In this document: in pieces, positions 1 through 7,593 of the stretch | Position numbering within the stretch: position 1 is the first letter of the stretch | How the letters are laid out: each line of letters opens with the position of its first letter | Notes under the pieces: model-generated | Seen by the model: the letters and a program-made list of their open reading frames with translations, nothing else | Database searches by the model: none | Told to the model about the DNA's origin: nothing | Assembly: GCA_013286045.1 (NCBI GenBank) | Contig: JABDGM010000034.1 | Span: forward strand, 1,236-41,234 | DNA length: 39,999 nt | From: Planctomycetota bacterium | GTDB lineage: Bacteria > Planctomycetota > Planctomycetia > Pirellulales > Lacipirellulaceae | Reading direction: 5' to 3' | Made by a program: the position numbers and the translations under genes

Positions 1-1209
1 GCCCCAGAGCCAGATTTCTCGCTGCTTGGGCGTGAGATCGCCCCACGGCGTTGCGAGTAGCGTGTTCTCGGCAAAGCCGAGTTTGCGTTCCATCGTTTCG
101 GCAACGCCGCGATAGATGTGGCGCTTCCAGCGGCCAAGGTCTTTCCACGGGCCGACGAGCTCGATGCAACCTTGTTCGAATGATTTTTCGGGGCTGGCGA
201 CGAGGCGTTCAGGATCGAAGCTGAAGAATTCACCCAGCCCATCGCACGTGAGACACATGCCCTGTGGGCTGTTGAAGCTGAACAGTTGCGGCGTGGGTTC
301 GCCGAAGCTGATGCCGCATTCGGTGCAGGCGAATTGACTGGAAAGCACCATGTCGCCGGCCTGCGTACCGGCGGCGCGGCGCTTTCGACCGCGGGTTTCG
401 GATTGCGGACTGCGAGTAGATTCGTCTTCATTTGAATCATCGGTTGGGAGCGTGGACGCCGTGGCTTGCTCGTCGCCCGTAGATTCATAGAACTGCGTGG
501 CGATGATAATGCTGCCCTTGCCGACGGCAAGTGCTGAATCGACCGCTTCGGCCAATCGCCCGCGGACCGAGGGCGCCGCTTTGAGGCGGTCAATCACGAC
601 CTCGATGTTGTGCCGCATTTGGCGGTCGAGGGATAAATCGTCGGAAATGGCGACCATTCGGCCATCGACGCGAGCCCGCACGAAGCCTTGCTTGCGCAAG
701 TCCTCGAAGAGGTCTTTGTATTCACCTTTTTGGCCGCGAATCACCGGGGCGAGGACGGCGAAATTAGTGCCGCTTTCCAGCGTCATGATTCGGCCGATGA
801 TCTGCTCGCGCGTTTGGGCCGTGATCGGACGTTTGCACTGTGGACAGTGGCCGCGGCCGACGCGCGCGTAGAGGACGCGCAAAAAATCGTAGATTTCTGT
901 GATCGTGCCGACGGTCGATCGCGGGTTGTTACCCGAGGACTTTTGCGAGATCGAGATCGACGGGCTCAGCCCGCTGATGTGGTCGACGTCTGGCTTCGAC
1001 ATTTGCCCCAGGAATTGGCGGGCGAATGTGGATAGACTTTCCACGTATCGCCGCTGCCCCTCGGCAAAGAGCGTGTCGAACGCGAGCGAGCTTTTGCCCG
1101 AGCCGGAAACGCCGGTGAGGCAGATCAGCTTATTGCGCGGCAACACAACATCGACATTGCGAAGGTTGTGCTCCCGGGCACCTTTGATGACGATATCTGA
1201 AGCGGGCAT
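1..1209 (-). CDS. uvrA: UvrA, excinuclease ABC subunit A (5' part, runs off the window)
   Basis: DNA-damage recognition ATPase of the UvrABC nucleotide excision repair complex, cytoplasmic. About 403 N-terminal residues are visible of a family length near 940. Residues 33-40 form the first Walker A (GVSGSGKS). A CPQC pair follows near residue 105, and the first zinc module is intact, with FACTEC followed by GMCLTCDGLG. The stretch SFNSPQGMC is typical of UvrA. Between about residues 238 and 285, just before the zinc module, there is a low-complexity insertion rich in Asp, Glu, Ser, Thr, Arg and Lys that common UvrA proteins lack. The start ATG at 1209 gives the standard N-terminus (ASDIVIKGAREHNLRNV). 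It is transcribed divergently from the methyltransferase on the plus strand. The family assignment is very secure; the role of the insertion is unknown. Confidence 0.97.
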   Translation of the reverse strand, partial: MPASDIVIKGAREHNLRNVDVVLPRNKLICLTGVSGSGKSSLAFDTLFAEGQRRYVESLSTFARQFLGQMSKPDVDHISGLSPSISISQKSSGNNPRSTVGTITEIYDFLRVLYARVGRGHCPQCKRPITAQTREQIIGRIMTLESGTNFAVLAPVIRGQKGEYKDLFEDLRKQGFVRARVDGRMVAISDDLSLDRQMRHNIEVVIDRLKAAPSVRGRLAEAVDSALAVGKGSIIIATQFYESTGDEQATASTLPTDDSNEDESTRSPQSETRGRKRRAAGTQAGDMVLSSQFACTECGISFGEPTPQLFSFNSPQGMCLTCDGLGEFFSFDPERLVASPEKSFEQGCIELVGPWKDLGRWKRHIYRGVAETMERKLGFAENTLLATPWGDLTPKQREIWLWG

Positions 1210-1358
1210 CAATGCGCCGTGAGGTTACTGTCCTTATTGGCTCGAGGGCCTGCCCCCAACGCGATGAGCGTTCGCTGGCTCGAGCGCAAACTGTTAATTC
1301 TACGACTGAGCGGAAAGCGCGAAAAGGCGGCAAATTTTCCGCGGCTAACTACCTATTT

Positions 1359-2255
1359 ATGAGTGCTATCGATCCCTACTACGAACTCCTTGACTTTGGC
1401 GACGGGCGCAAGCTGGAGCGTTTCGGCGAAATTGTGCTCAATCGGCCATGCCCTGCCGCGGAGCGGTTGACGCAGTCGCAGCCGGAGCTATGGGCCGGTG
1501 CGACCGCGCGCTTTCGCGGTCCGAGAACGGGCGATGGCTCCTGGACACCGAATAAAAAACAGTGGGAACCACCAGAGTGGGACTTCGTTCATACGGATAC
1601 GAATAGTTTTCGTTTGCGGCTCGATGCGCTGCCTTCGGGGCAGGTTGGCGTGTTTCCGGAACAACGCGACAGCTGGAATTGGATTGCGAAGCAAGTCGGT
1701 CGCACTAAGTCGCAAGCGGGCGAAGGAGAGGCAAGCGGTCCGCTGAAAGTTTTGAATTTGTTCGCTTACACGGGTGGTAGCACGCTGGCCGCGGCTGCTG
1801 CGGGGGCGAGCGTCGTGCATGTGGATGCGGCGCAAAATATCGTTAACCGCGCGCGGGAGAATGCGGCGATCTCCGGATTGGCGGAGCGACCGGTGCGGTG
1901 GCTTGCTGATGATGCGGTGAAGTTTTGTCAGCGCGAGATCAGACGGTGCAATCAGTACGATGCGGTGATTCTTGATCCGCCTACATACGGGCACGGGCCG
2001 GGAGGCGAGCCATGGAAGGTTTTCGAGCATTTGTTGCCGCTGTTGCAGCTATGTGGTGAACTAACGTCGGCGCGTCGTGCTTTTATTCTTGTGACTTGCC
2101 ATTCGCCAGGGATTGAGGCGGCGGAATTGGGCGCCTATTTGGCCGACGGGATTTTCGGGAGCTGCGCGCAACCGCCGGAGACGGGGGAGTTGTGCTTGGC
2201 GACGGAAGACGGACGGAAGTTGCCGAGCGGCGTCTATGCGCGGTGGCCTAATTAG
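1359..2255 (+). CDS. Class I SAM-dependent methyltransferase (RlmI/PF10672-like)
   Basis: Predicted 298-residue cytoplasmic methyltransferase, probably acting on RNA. The SAM-binding motif I is LNLFAYTGGSTL near residues 130-141. The downstream DPPTYGHGPGGEPW near residue 206 is the DPPxxG catalytic signature of the RlmI/RlmK-type rRNA methyltransferase superfamily. The open frame extends upstream to 1212, but those residues are low-quality sequence. I chose the ATG at 1359 because homology-like sequence (SAIDPYYELLDFGDGRKLERFG) starts there. No Shine-Dalgarno is visible, while TAACTA lies seven bases before the ATG, so a leaderless transcript is possible. The 3' end overlaps the stop region of the convergent gene by 8 bp. 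The fold is secure; the substrate cannot be read from sequence. Confidence 0.88.
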   Translation: MSAIDPYYELLDFGDGRKLERFGEIVLNRPCPAAERLTQSQPELWAGATARFRGPRTGDGSWTPNKKQWEPPEWDFVHTDTNSFRLRLDALPSGQVGVFPEQRDSWNWIAKQVGRTKSQAGEGEASGPLKVLNLFAYTGGSTLAAAAAGASVVHVDAAQNIVNRARENAAISGLAERPVRWLADDAVKFCQREIRRCNQYDAVILDPPTYGHGPGGEPWKVFEHLLPLLQLCGELTSARRAFILVTCHSPGIEAAELGAYLADGIFGSCAQPPETGELCLATEDGRKLPSGVYARWPN

Positions 2256-2811
2256 GAAAATTCGGAGAAATGCTGATGATCGGCGCACCGCCGCTTCGCA
2301 TTTCGTCGAGCATCGCGCGGAGATGCAGCGGATCCGAGGGATCGAGCTCGGCGAGCGTGGCGACGATCTCTTCCGCCATTTGTGGCTTGCGGAGTTTTTC
2401 CAGCGTCCACGCGAGTCCTTGGCCTGCTTCGAAAAAAGGCTGATTTGCGAGCTGAGAATACAGCAGCGGTTTCGGCATCTTTGCGCGGCGAAGAGACTGC
2501 AGGCCGAGTTGGTAGCCGGCGCCGTAGTGGGCGCGGGCGAGCGGGAGATCGCCGCTTGTGCGAGCGACTTCACCCAATAGCACATGAGCGGCGATGAACT
2601 CGGCGCAATCGGCGAGTAGCCAGCGGAGTTCGTCGAGGGCGACATCCATCTCGCCGGCTTCGATCATCAGCAGGACTTCTTCCAAATCCTCAGATCGCTC
2701 GAGAGCGCCACGCGGATGAACGAAAACCCAGCTACGGCCATCGGTCGAACGGCGCAGCGCGAGGCCGCCGGAAGGTTGTTGCGGACGACGCTGCGGCTTA
2801 CGTTTGGCCAA
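2248..2811 (-). CDS. TPR-like helical protein, conserved hypothetical
   Basis: A 187-residue cytoplasmic protein with no signal peptide. The N-terminus is basic and Pro/Gln-rich (KRKPQRRPQQP). From about residue 45 the protein is helical, with alternating Leu/Ala/Glu spacing typical of tetratricopeptide-like repeats (EAGEMDVALDELRWLLADCAEF, ARAHYGAGYQLGLQSL). The latter half resembles small planctomycete TPR proteins of unknown partner. The start appears to be TTG at 2811; no ATG gives a better N-terminus. It converges on the methyltransferase with an 8-bp overlap of the two 3' ends, so both must read through the other's terminus. It could be a scaffold for a protein complex; no function is claimed. 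Confidence 0.7.
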   Translation of the reverse strand: MAKRKPQRRPQQPSGGLALRRSTDGRSWVFVHPRGALERSEDLEEVLLMIEAGEMDVALDELRWLLADCAEFIAAHVLLGEVARTSGDLPLARAHYGAGYQLGLQSLRRAKMPKPLLYSQLANQPFFEAGQGLAWTLEKLRKPQMAEEIVATLAELDPSDPLHLRAMLDEMRSGGAPIISISPNFPN

Positions 2812-2816
2812 AGTAA

Positions 2817-2904
2817 GAATTCTTAGACGGGATTAACAGGATCGACTGGATTCTGATTCTACTTGCAATCCTGTTGATCTTGTAAATCCGGTCGAAAAGA
2901 ATTC
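2817..2904. repeat. 88-bp imperfect inverted repeat of the GGATTAACAGGAT type
   Basis: The left arm contains GGATTAACAGGATCGACTGG (2830-2849) and the right arm 2867-2889 is its imperfect reverse complement (about 19 of 23 positions). The outer ends GAATTCTT (2817-2824) and AAGAATTC (2897-2904) also pair, so the whole element can fold into one long hairpin with a short loop. Each arm itself looks like two copies of a GGATnnACAGGAT-like unit. From memory, similar GGATTAACAGGAT strings recur between genes in planctomycetes and other bacteria. It lies between two minus-strand genes and may also end mRNA there. Confidence 0.7.
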
Positions 2905-2924
2905 GGGCCAAGTACGGCACGTCG

Positions 2925-3800
2925 CTATATGCTCTTACCGAGTTCGTAGATTTCCTCGGCATCGAGCACAGCGTCGTTGCTCTCGAAGAGCCGGCGAATT
3001 GCGGCCTTGTGGACTTTCATTTTCAGGCCGCCCACGCCGATGGCGCCATAGCACGTCTGGCCGTCGTGTTCGGTGGCTTTATCATGCGGAGCGATCCCGC
3101 CGATTCCGCCAGGCGGCACGGCGTTGAGATCGATCGCAACCTTCAGTTGTTTGCAGTCGCGTCGGACTGCATCTGGCAGAAGTTCGACGCCGGGAGCGCC
3201 TGCCGCGATGATTGCGACCGCATCATCGACTGCAGCGCGAACGGACTTTTCGCTTTGCGTTTCGCACGCGATCAAATTCGCGTCGGAAATCGTTTTGCAA
3301 ATGCCGTCGCACACTTCCTGGGCGCGCGCCGCTTGCCGCGACGCAACTTTGACGATCGCGCCTTCGCGAGCCAACAATCGAACCACCCGTCGCCCCACCG
3401 CACCGGTGGCACCAAGCACGGTTGCGTGCGTCCCTTGCAGTGGTGAATGCTTTTTCGCGCTCAGCACGGCGGCCGCGGCGGTGGTGTTCGCGCCGTTCGA
3501 GTCGAGCATCAGCGAAACGCGCATCGGCCCGAAGAAGCACTTCTTCGCCTTCTCGAGCAGCGCTTCGCCGGCATCGACATCACTGCCGCCAATGAATACG
3601 GCAGTGTTTTTTAGGTCGGCGGGGCCGCGTGTGAACATAGCCCCGTAGACCAGGTCGCGGACCGCACCGGCGGTTACGCTGCCGTGGCGAAACACGTGTT
3701 CCACGCCGGCGTCCACGGCGACGACGCCATCAAACACGCTCGGTTGCGAATCGGTGTCTAGGCAGACAAGAATTTTTGCGAGGGGCATTTCTTCGACCAT
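2925..3800 (-). CDS. mtdB: NAD(P)-dependent methylene-tetrahydromethanopterin dehydrogenase
   Basis: A 291-residue cytoplasmic enzyme that oxidises methylene-H4MPT to methenyl-H4MPT, the step after formaldehyde capture by Fae. The N-terminal domain starts PLAKILVCLDTDSQPSVFD and carries the MtdA/MtdB features FRHGSV and GGSDVDAGEALLEKAKKCFFGPMRVS, then LDSNGANTTAAAAV. The Rossmann domain begins VLGATGAVGRRVVRLLA near residue 127. Two starts are possible, ATG at 3800 (MVEEMPLAK) and ATG at 3788 (MPLAK). The 3800 start has GGGGG six bases upstream, but that run is the 3' arm of a terminator-like hairpin. The gene lies directly downstream of fae on the same strand, so cotranscription is likely. 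The family is secure; MtdB versus MtdA is inferred from context. Confidence 0.93.
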   Translation of the reverse strand: MVEEMPLAKILVCLDTDSQPSVFDGVVAVDAGVEHVFRHGSVTAGAVRDLVYGAMFTRGPADLKNTAVFIGGSDVDAGEALLEKAKKCFFGPMRVSLMLDSNGANTTAAAAVLSAKKHSPLQGTHATVLGATGAVGRRVVRLLAREGAIVKVASRQAARAQEVCDGICKTISDANLIACETQSEKSVRAAVDDAVAIIAAGAPGVELLPDAVRRDCKQLKVAIDLNAVPPGGIGGIAPHDKATEHDGQTCYGAIGVGGLKMKVHKAAIRRLFESNDAVLDAEEIYELGKSI

Positions 3801-3828
3801 AAAAAACCCCCAGCTTCCGCCGGGGGTT
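3801..3828 (-). terminator. Rho-independent terminator or attenuator between fae and mtdB
   Basis: Reading the minus strand, AACCCCC (3828-3822), a ten-base loop and GGGGGTT (3811-3805) form a perfect 7-bp stem. It is followed by TTTT that runs straight into the ATG of mtdB at 3800, giving six T in a row. It has all the marks of an intrinsic terminator after fae. It also hides the only purine-rich Shine-Dalgarno candidate of the longer mtdB form. Confidence 0.75.
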
Positions 3829-3859
3829 AGTTTGAAAATCTCTCTGTCGTGGATTGCGA

Positions 3860-4357
3860 CTAGAATCCCCGGAACGGATGGGCCGCCTTGTCCTTGCCGG
3901 CGATGATTTCGTCGATGCCGGGTTTGTTGCCCATCGCGTTTTTGAGCGCTTCCTTGGTCGCCTGGTAGTTGTAGTCGTAGATTTTCTTGTCGTCCTTGGC
4001 TTCCCAGTGGATGAAGACACCGCATACGCAGACGAAGTCTTCGGCTTGCTTTTTCGAAATGATGCTTTCGGCAACGCAGTCGGTCACCGCCTTGGCGACG
4101 GCGGCCTGGGCGGGGCCGAACATTTGCACGGCTTGCTTCGCGCCTTTGATCGTGACTTTGGTGATCATGACCGTGGCGGGTTTGGCGAGCAGGTTTGGCG
4201 TCAGCACGGCCAGCAAATTCGAGTGACCTTCGCTTTGCCGGGCCAGGGCGTTGGCAAACGCGTGGCCGACGGGGCCGTCCTTATCGCCGATCAATAGGTC
4301 GATGTGGGCGATCTCGTTACCTTCGCCAGCCAGGGCCTCGCCGATATACATGCTCAT
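3860..4357 (-). CDS. fae: Formaldehyde-activating enzyme Fae
   Basis: A 165-residue cytoplasmic enzyme that condenses formaldehyde with tetrahydromethanopterin to give methylene-H4MPT. The protein matches the family along its whole length: MYIGEALAGEGNEIAHIDLLIGDK at the N-terminus includes His18, which corresponds to the catalytic His17 of characterised Fae. GPVGHAFANALARQSEGHSNLLAVL, KPATVMITKVTIKG and GPAQAAVAKAV follow. The C-terminal part (FVCVCGVFIHWEAKDDKKIYDYNYQATKEAL) is also typical. AGGAG lies seven bases before the ATG at 4357, which fixes the start. It is upstream of mtdB on the same strand with a hairpin between them, so fae may be made in larger amounts than mtdB. Confidence 0.96.
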   Translation of the reverse strand: MSMYIGEALAGEGNEIAHIDLLIGDKDGPVGHAFANALARQSEGHSNLLAVLTPNLLAKPATVMITKVTIKGAKQAVQMFGPAQAAVAKAVTDCVAESIISKKQAEDFVCVCGVFIHWEAKDDKKIYDYNYQATKEALKNAMGNKPGIDEIIAGKDKAAHPFRGF

Positions 4358-4730
4358 GAAAATGCTCCTAGTAGGTCAGGCTTTCGCCTGACGACTTTAC
4401 CGAAAATGTCAGGCATTGCCTGACCTACAGCCCCCCCAGCGGGGAACAAATTAGCGTGCGGAAAGCGAAGAATATCTCACGTAAGGGCGGGTACGCAAGG
4501 GACCGGAGGGCGTGGAACGGCGAGGAGTGACTGCAAATAGGCGGCTTGGTCGATTTCTGGACAAAAACGCTGGATTCTGAAACAATAAAGGTGTATTGTC
4601 GGCGGAGTACGGTCGTGGAAGAGGCACCCAACCGAACGCCGCGCTTTTCAAAATATCGTCTCGATCAGGATGCGATCGGACCGGAACAGAGACATTGGGC
4701 TTCGGCTCACTTTCAAGAGAAGGGGATTGT
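4358..4730. other. Non-coding region between fae and the DUF1559 gene
   Basis: These 373 bases separate divergent genes and should hold both promoters. A REPIN-like inverted repeat occupies 4371-4428. The remainder (4440-4720) shows no convincing gene. A TGTATTGT stretch near 4590 is a weak -10 candidate for the plus-strand gene, and AAGAGAAGGGG just before 4731 is its ribosome binding site. Confidence 0.5.
4371..4428. repeat. REPIN-like inverted pair of short palindromes (GTAGGTCAGGC family)
   Basis: GTAGGTCAGGC-TTTC-GCCTGAC (4371-4392) and GTCAGGC-ATT-GCCTGACCTAC (4408-4428) are each small hairpins. They are also inverted copies of one another, separated by 15 bases. This is the layout of REP doublets (REPINs), which are mobilised by TnpA-REP tyrosine transposases; no such transposase is in the window. 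It sits 14 bases upstream of fae, inside the presumed promoter region. Confidence 0.75.
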
Positions 4731-5795
4731 ATGAGGCACGCACGTCGCGGCTTTACGCTCGTCGAGCTGTTGGTTGTGATTGCGATTATCGGCACGCTCG
4801 TGGCCTTGCTGCTGCCGGCCGTGCAGAGCGCCCGGGAGACGGCCCGCGGCAATACGTGCCGCAACAACCTCAAGCAGTTGACGCTCGCGCTGCAGAATAT
4901 GGATTCGCAGCTTAAGAAGCTGCCAGGGTACTCGAATGAGTTATACAATCCCAACGGTCAAAAGTCTGGCAGCCCAACATTGAACTTCACTAGCGCCTAT
5001 GCGCGACGGTGCAGTTGGGTCGTGCGATGCTTTCCGTACATGGAAGAGCAACCGCTGTGGGATGCCTGGAACACCTTTGGAACTGGAACGGCGCCGCCGG
5101 CGCCTGCAATCGCCGGACTCACTTGTCCGACCACTCCGCCCGATGCGCAAGGCCAGCCGTGGCTAGCCTATGTGGGCAACGCGGGCTGGGCATTTTCCGA
5201 CGGCACGCGCAACGGCGACACTCAAGAGTACGCGGCCAACGGTGTCTTCTTCGACTTGAATAAGAACAGCAACGTCGGCCCGATGGATTCCCGCGAATCC
5301 AGCCCGGCCATTCAGATGTCGATGACGCAAATTGTGGACGGTACTACGAAGACGCTGATGCTTTCGGAAAACCTCCATACGTTCTATTGGACGTATGGCC
5401 TCACGAACAACGACACGAGCCAGATCCTGGATAACAAGCTGCTATTCGGCTTCATTTGGAAGAACACCGGCGGCAGCGGCGTAAATATCGCTGACTACGA
5501 CCGGATCAACGGCGACAAGTTTTACGACAAGCTATCCACCGGTCCGCCCGATACCATGGAAACATTTGGTGGGGACAACACCAAGTATGAGCACTACGCG
5601 TATCCTTCAAGCCGCCATCCCGGTGGTGTGAACGTTGCTTTCTGCGGCGGACAGATCGAGTTTATGCGCGAGGCGATCGATCCGCTCGTGTATGGCCAGC
5701 TGATGACTTCCAACAGCAAGAAATCGAAGCTGGTGGATTCGAACGGCGTTCCCGACCGCAAGCTTACGCAGCCTTCTGATGACCAGTACCACTAA
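4731..5795 (+). CDS. DUF1559 protein with type IV pilin-like N-terminus (copy 1)
   Basis: A 354-residue exported planctomycete family protein. The N-terminus [27 protein letters not shown] is a class III prepilin leader. Cleavage is expected between Gly7 and Phe8, with Glu at mature position 5, followed by a hydrophobic helix. Next comes [26 protein letters not shown], the conserved start of the DUF1559 domain, and near residue 296 the [12 protein letters not shown] motif. That motif corresponds to the H-x9-DG signature, with Gly in place of the usual Asp. The frame is open upstream, but the ATG at 4731 is favoured by GAGAAGGGG ahead of it and by the short leader. It stands alone between fae and nadA. 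These proteins are abundant in planctomycetes and their role is unknown; pseudopilin-like secretion or surface attachment is a guess. Confidence 0.93.
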   Translation: MRHARRGFTLVELLVVIAIIGTLVALLLPAVQSARETARGNTCRNNLKQLTLALQNMDSQLKKLPGYSNELYNPNGQKSGSPTLNFTSAYARRCSWVVRCFPYMEEQPLWDAWNTFGTGTAPPAPAIAGLTCPTTPPDAQGQPWLAYVGNAGWAFSDGTRNGDTQEYAANGVFFDLNKNSNVGPMDSRESSPAIQMSMTQIVDGTTKTLMLSENLHTFYWTYGLTNNDTSQILDNKLLFGFIWKNTGGSGVNIADYDRINGDKFYDKLSTGPPDTMETFGGDNTKYEHYAYPSSRHPGGVNVAFCGGQIEFMREAIDPLVYGQLMTSNSKKSKLVDSNGVPDRKLTQPSDDQYH

Positions 5796-5804
5796 GAGGT
5801 ACGT

Positions 5805-6242
5805 CTAGAATCGATCGAGCGGTTCCGTCGGCTGCACGTGTTGCAGGTCATCGCGCGTGTACGGTTCGTTGATTGGAACGTTGTTGTCTGCGATCAAGTA
5901 GCGAATAACATTCGCTCGCTGGTCCCATAGCATTTCGCGAATGACGCCGGTGCGCGGTTCGTTGCGCAAGCCGCGGCTGAGGACTTCGACCCAGTCGCCA
6001 AGTTCGAATCCTTCTGGTTCGACTTCTAGCCACAGCGTGCGGCGGACGCGGAGGGTGACGTCTCCGTAACGCATCAGCAAAAAATCGCCGTCGCCGGTAT
6101 CGCGGCGAAAGATTCGGCCGCTGGGAATCATGGCCCGCGCCTGGGCGACGTCGTCGGGATGCAACCAGTCGTTGCCGTCTTCCGGCCACCAAGGAAAGCA
6201 GCCGTATTTGGGGTCGACTTTTAGCGGTGGGAGTGGCGGCAC
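5805..6242 (-). CDS. Conserved hypothetical protein downstream of nadA
   Basis: A 145-residue soluble protein without signal peptide or membrane segment. It has a Pro- and Trp-rich N-terminus (PPLPPLKVDPKYGCFPWWPEDGNDWLHPDD) and a central block likely to be beta-rich (FLLMRYGDVTLRVRRTLWLEVEPEGFELGDWVEVLSRG). The C-terminus reads RYLIADNNVPINEPYTRDDLQHVQP. The GFELGDWVEVLS part resembles an SH3/KOW-like barrel, but I do not recognise a named family. The start appears to be GTG at 6242. It begins 16 bases after the nadA stop on the same strand, so it is probably cotranscribed with nadA. It ends 9 bases from the 3' end of the convergent DUF1559 gene. Confidence 0.72.
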   Translation of the reverse strand: MPPLPPLKVDPKYGCFPWWPEDGNDWLHPDDVAQARAMIPSGRIFRRDTGDGDFLLMRYGDVTLRVRRTLWLEVEPEGFELGDWVEVLSRGLRNEPRTGVIREMLWDQRANVIRYLIADNNVPINEPYTRDDLQHVQPTEPLDRF

Positions 6243-6258
6243 GGCAACCGAAATGGAA

Positions 6259-7401
6259 TTATTTAACTTCCAGCATGCGCTGCAGCGCGACGAGCGACCA
6301 GCGAGCGGTTTCCGGATCGACCTCGATCACGTTCACTGGTGTGCCGGCTGCCAGGTTTTCAAGTGTCCAGCACAGATGCGCCAGGTCGATGCGGTACATC
6401 GTGGCGCACATGCAAACTACGGGCGAGAGGAAGTGAATCTCTTGCTCGGGGTGTTCTTGTTTGAGGCGATTTACCAAGTGCAGTTCCGTGCCGATCGCCC
6501 ACTTGCTTCCGGGCGGCGATTTTTCGACGACGCTGATGATCTTGCTTGTTGAGCCTGCTTCATCGGCCAGTTCGAAGACCTCGCGAGGGCACTCGGGGTG
6601 CACGAGTATTTTGATGCCTGGGTGTTTATCGCGAAGCATTTGCACGTGCTCGGGGCGGAACATTTGGTGCACGCTGCAGTGCCCCTTCCAAAGGATCACC
6701 TTGCTTCGCCGCAATTGTTCTTCGGTGCTGCCGCCCAGTGCGTCGGCGTGCGGATCCCAGAGCGGCATTTCGTCGAGCGCAATGCCCATGCCCAGCGCGG
6801 TGTTTCGACCCAAATGCTGATCGGGGAAAAACATCACCCGGCTGGTGCGTGCGAAGGACCATTCGAGCGCGGCCTTTGCGTTCGACGACGTACACACGAT
6901 ACCGCCATGCTTGCCGACGAACGCCTTCAGGCTGGCCGCCGAGTTGATATACGTGACAGGCGTGAGATCTTCCGTATCGATCACTTCGCCGAGTTGATCC
7001 CAGGCGTCTTCGATTTGGTGAATGCCGGCCATGTCCGCCATCGAGCAGCCGGCGGCCAAATCGGGGAGCACCACCGGGATGCGTTCGCCACCGCGCTCGG
7101 CCAATTTTTCCGGTCGGTTGGCCAGGATGTCAGCCGTTTCGGCCATGAAGTGAACGCCGCAAAATACGATGAAGCGGCATTCGGTGCTGTCGGCGGCCGT
7201 TTGACTGAGCCCGTAGCTATCGCCCCGCAGATCGGCGAGGGCAATCACCTCATCTTGCTGATAGTGATGACCCAGGATCAGCAGCTTAGGCCCAAATTGC
7301 TCGCGAACCGCCTGGATGCGGGAAATGAGCTCCGCGTTCGACAGCGACTTGTAGGGCTGAAGCAGGTGTGCTGGCGTCGGAGCTTGCAGTGTGGCGGGCA
7401 T
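6259..7401 (-). CDS. nadA: Quinolinate synthase NadA
   Basis: A 380-residue cytoplasmic [4Fe-4S] enzyme that condenses iminoaspartate with dihydroxyacetone phosphate to form quinolinate in de novo NAD synthesis. LILGHHYQQDEVIALAD and FCGVHFMAETADILANRPEK are family signatures. The three expected cluster ligands are in place: the Cys of AGCSMADM, of VCTSSNAKAALEW and of HPECPREV. FPDQHLGRNTA is also characteristic. GGAG six bases upstream of the ATG at 7401 supports the start. It is slightly longer than E. coli NadA because of an N-terminal extension. No nadB or nadC is visible nearby; the gene following it on the same strand is a hypothetical. Confidence 0.96.
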   Translation of the reverse strand: MPATLQAPTPAHLLQPYKSLSNAELISRIQAVREQFGPKLLILGHHYQQDEVIALADLRGDSYGLSQTAADSTECRFIVFCGVHFMAETADILANRPEKLAERGGERIPVVLPDLAAGCSMADMAGIHQIEDAWDQLGEVIDTEDLTPVTYINSAASLKAFVGKHGGIVCTSSNAKAALEWSFARTSRVMFFPDQHLGRNTALGMGIALDEMPLWDPHADALGGSTEEQLRRSKVILWKGHCSVHQMFRPEHVQMLRDKHPGIKILVHPECPREVFELADEAGSTSKIISVVEKSPPGSKWAIGTELHLVNRLKQEHPEQEIHFLSPVVCMCATMYRIDLAHLCWTLENLAAGTPVNVIEVDPETARWSLVALQRMLEVK

Positions 7402-7593
7402 GAGTGCTCCTAATCGAACCTCTTGGACAAGACGGCAACGATAGCATCGTCGACCGCTCGCTCAATTATAGAAGATCGAGCCTCGCCGAGCGAACCAGCG
7501 GCCGGTTTGCGGACTAGGAAAAGTTTGCGGCTAGCTTTTGTCGATAAGCCCTATGCGAATGTGCGCAAACGGCAGAGCTGGTAGCAGAAGCCC

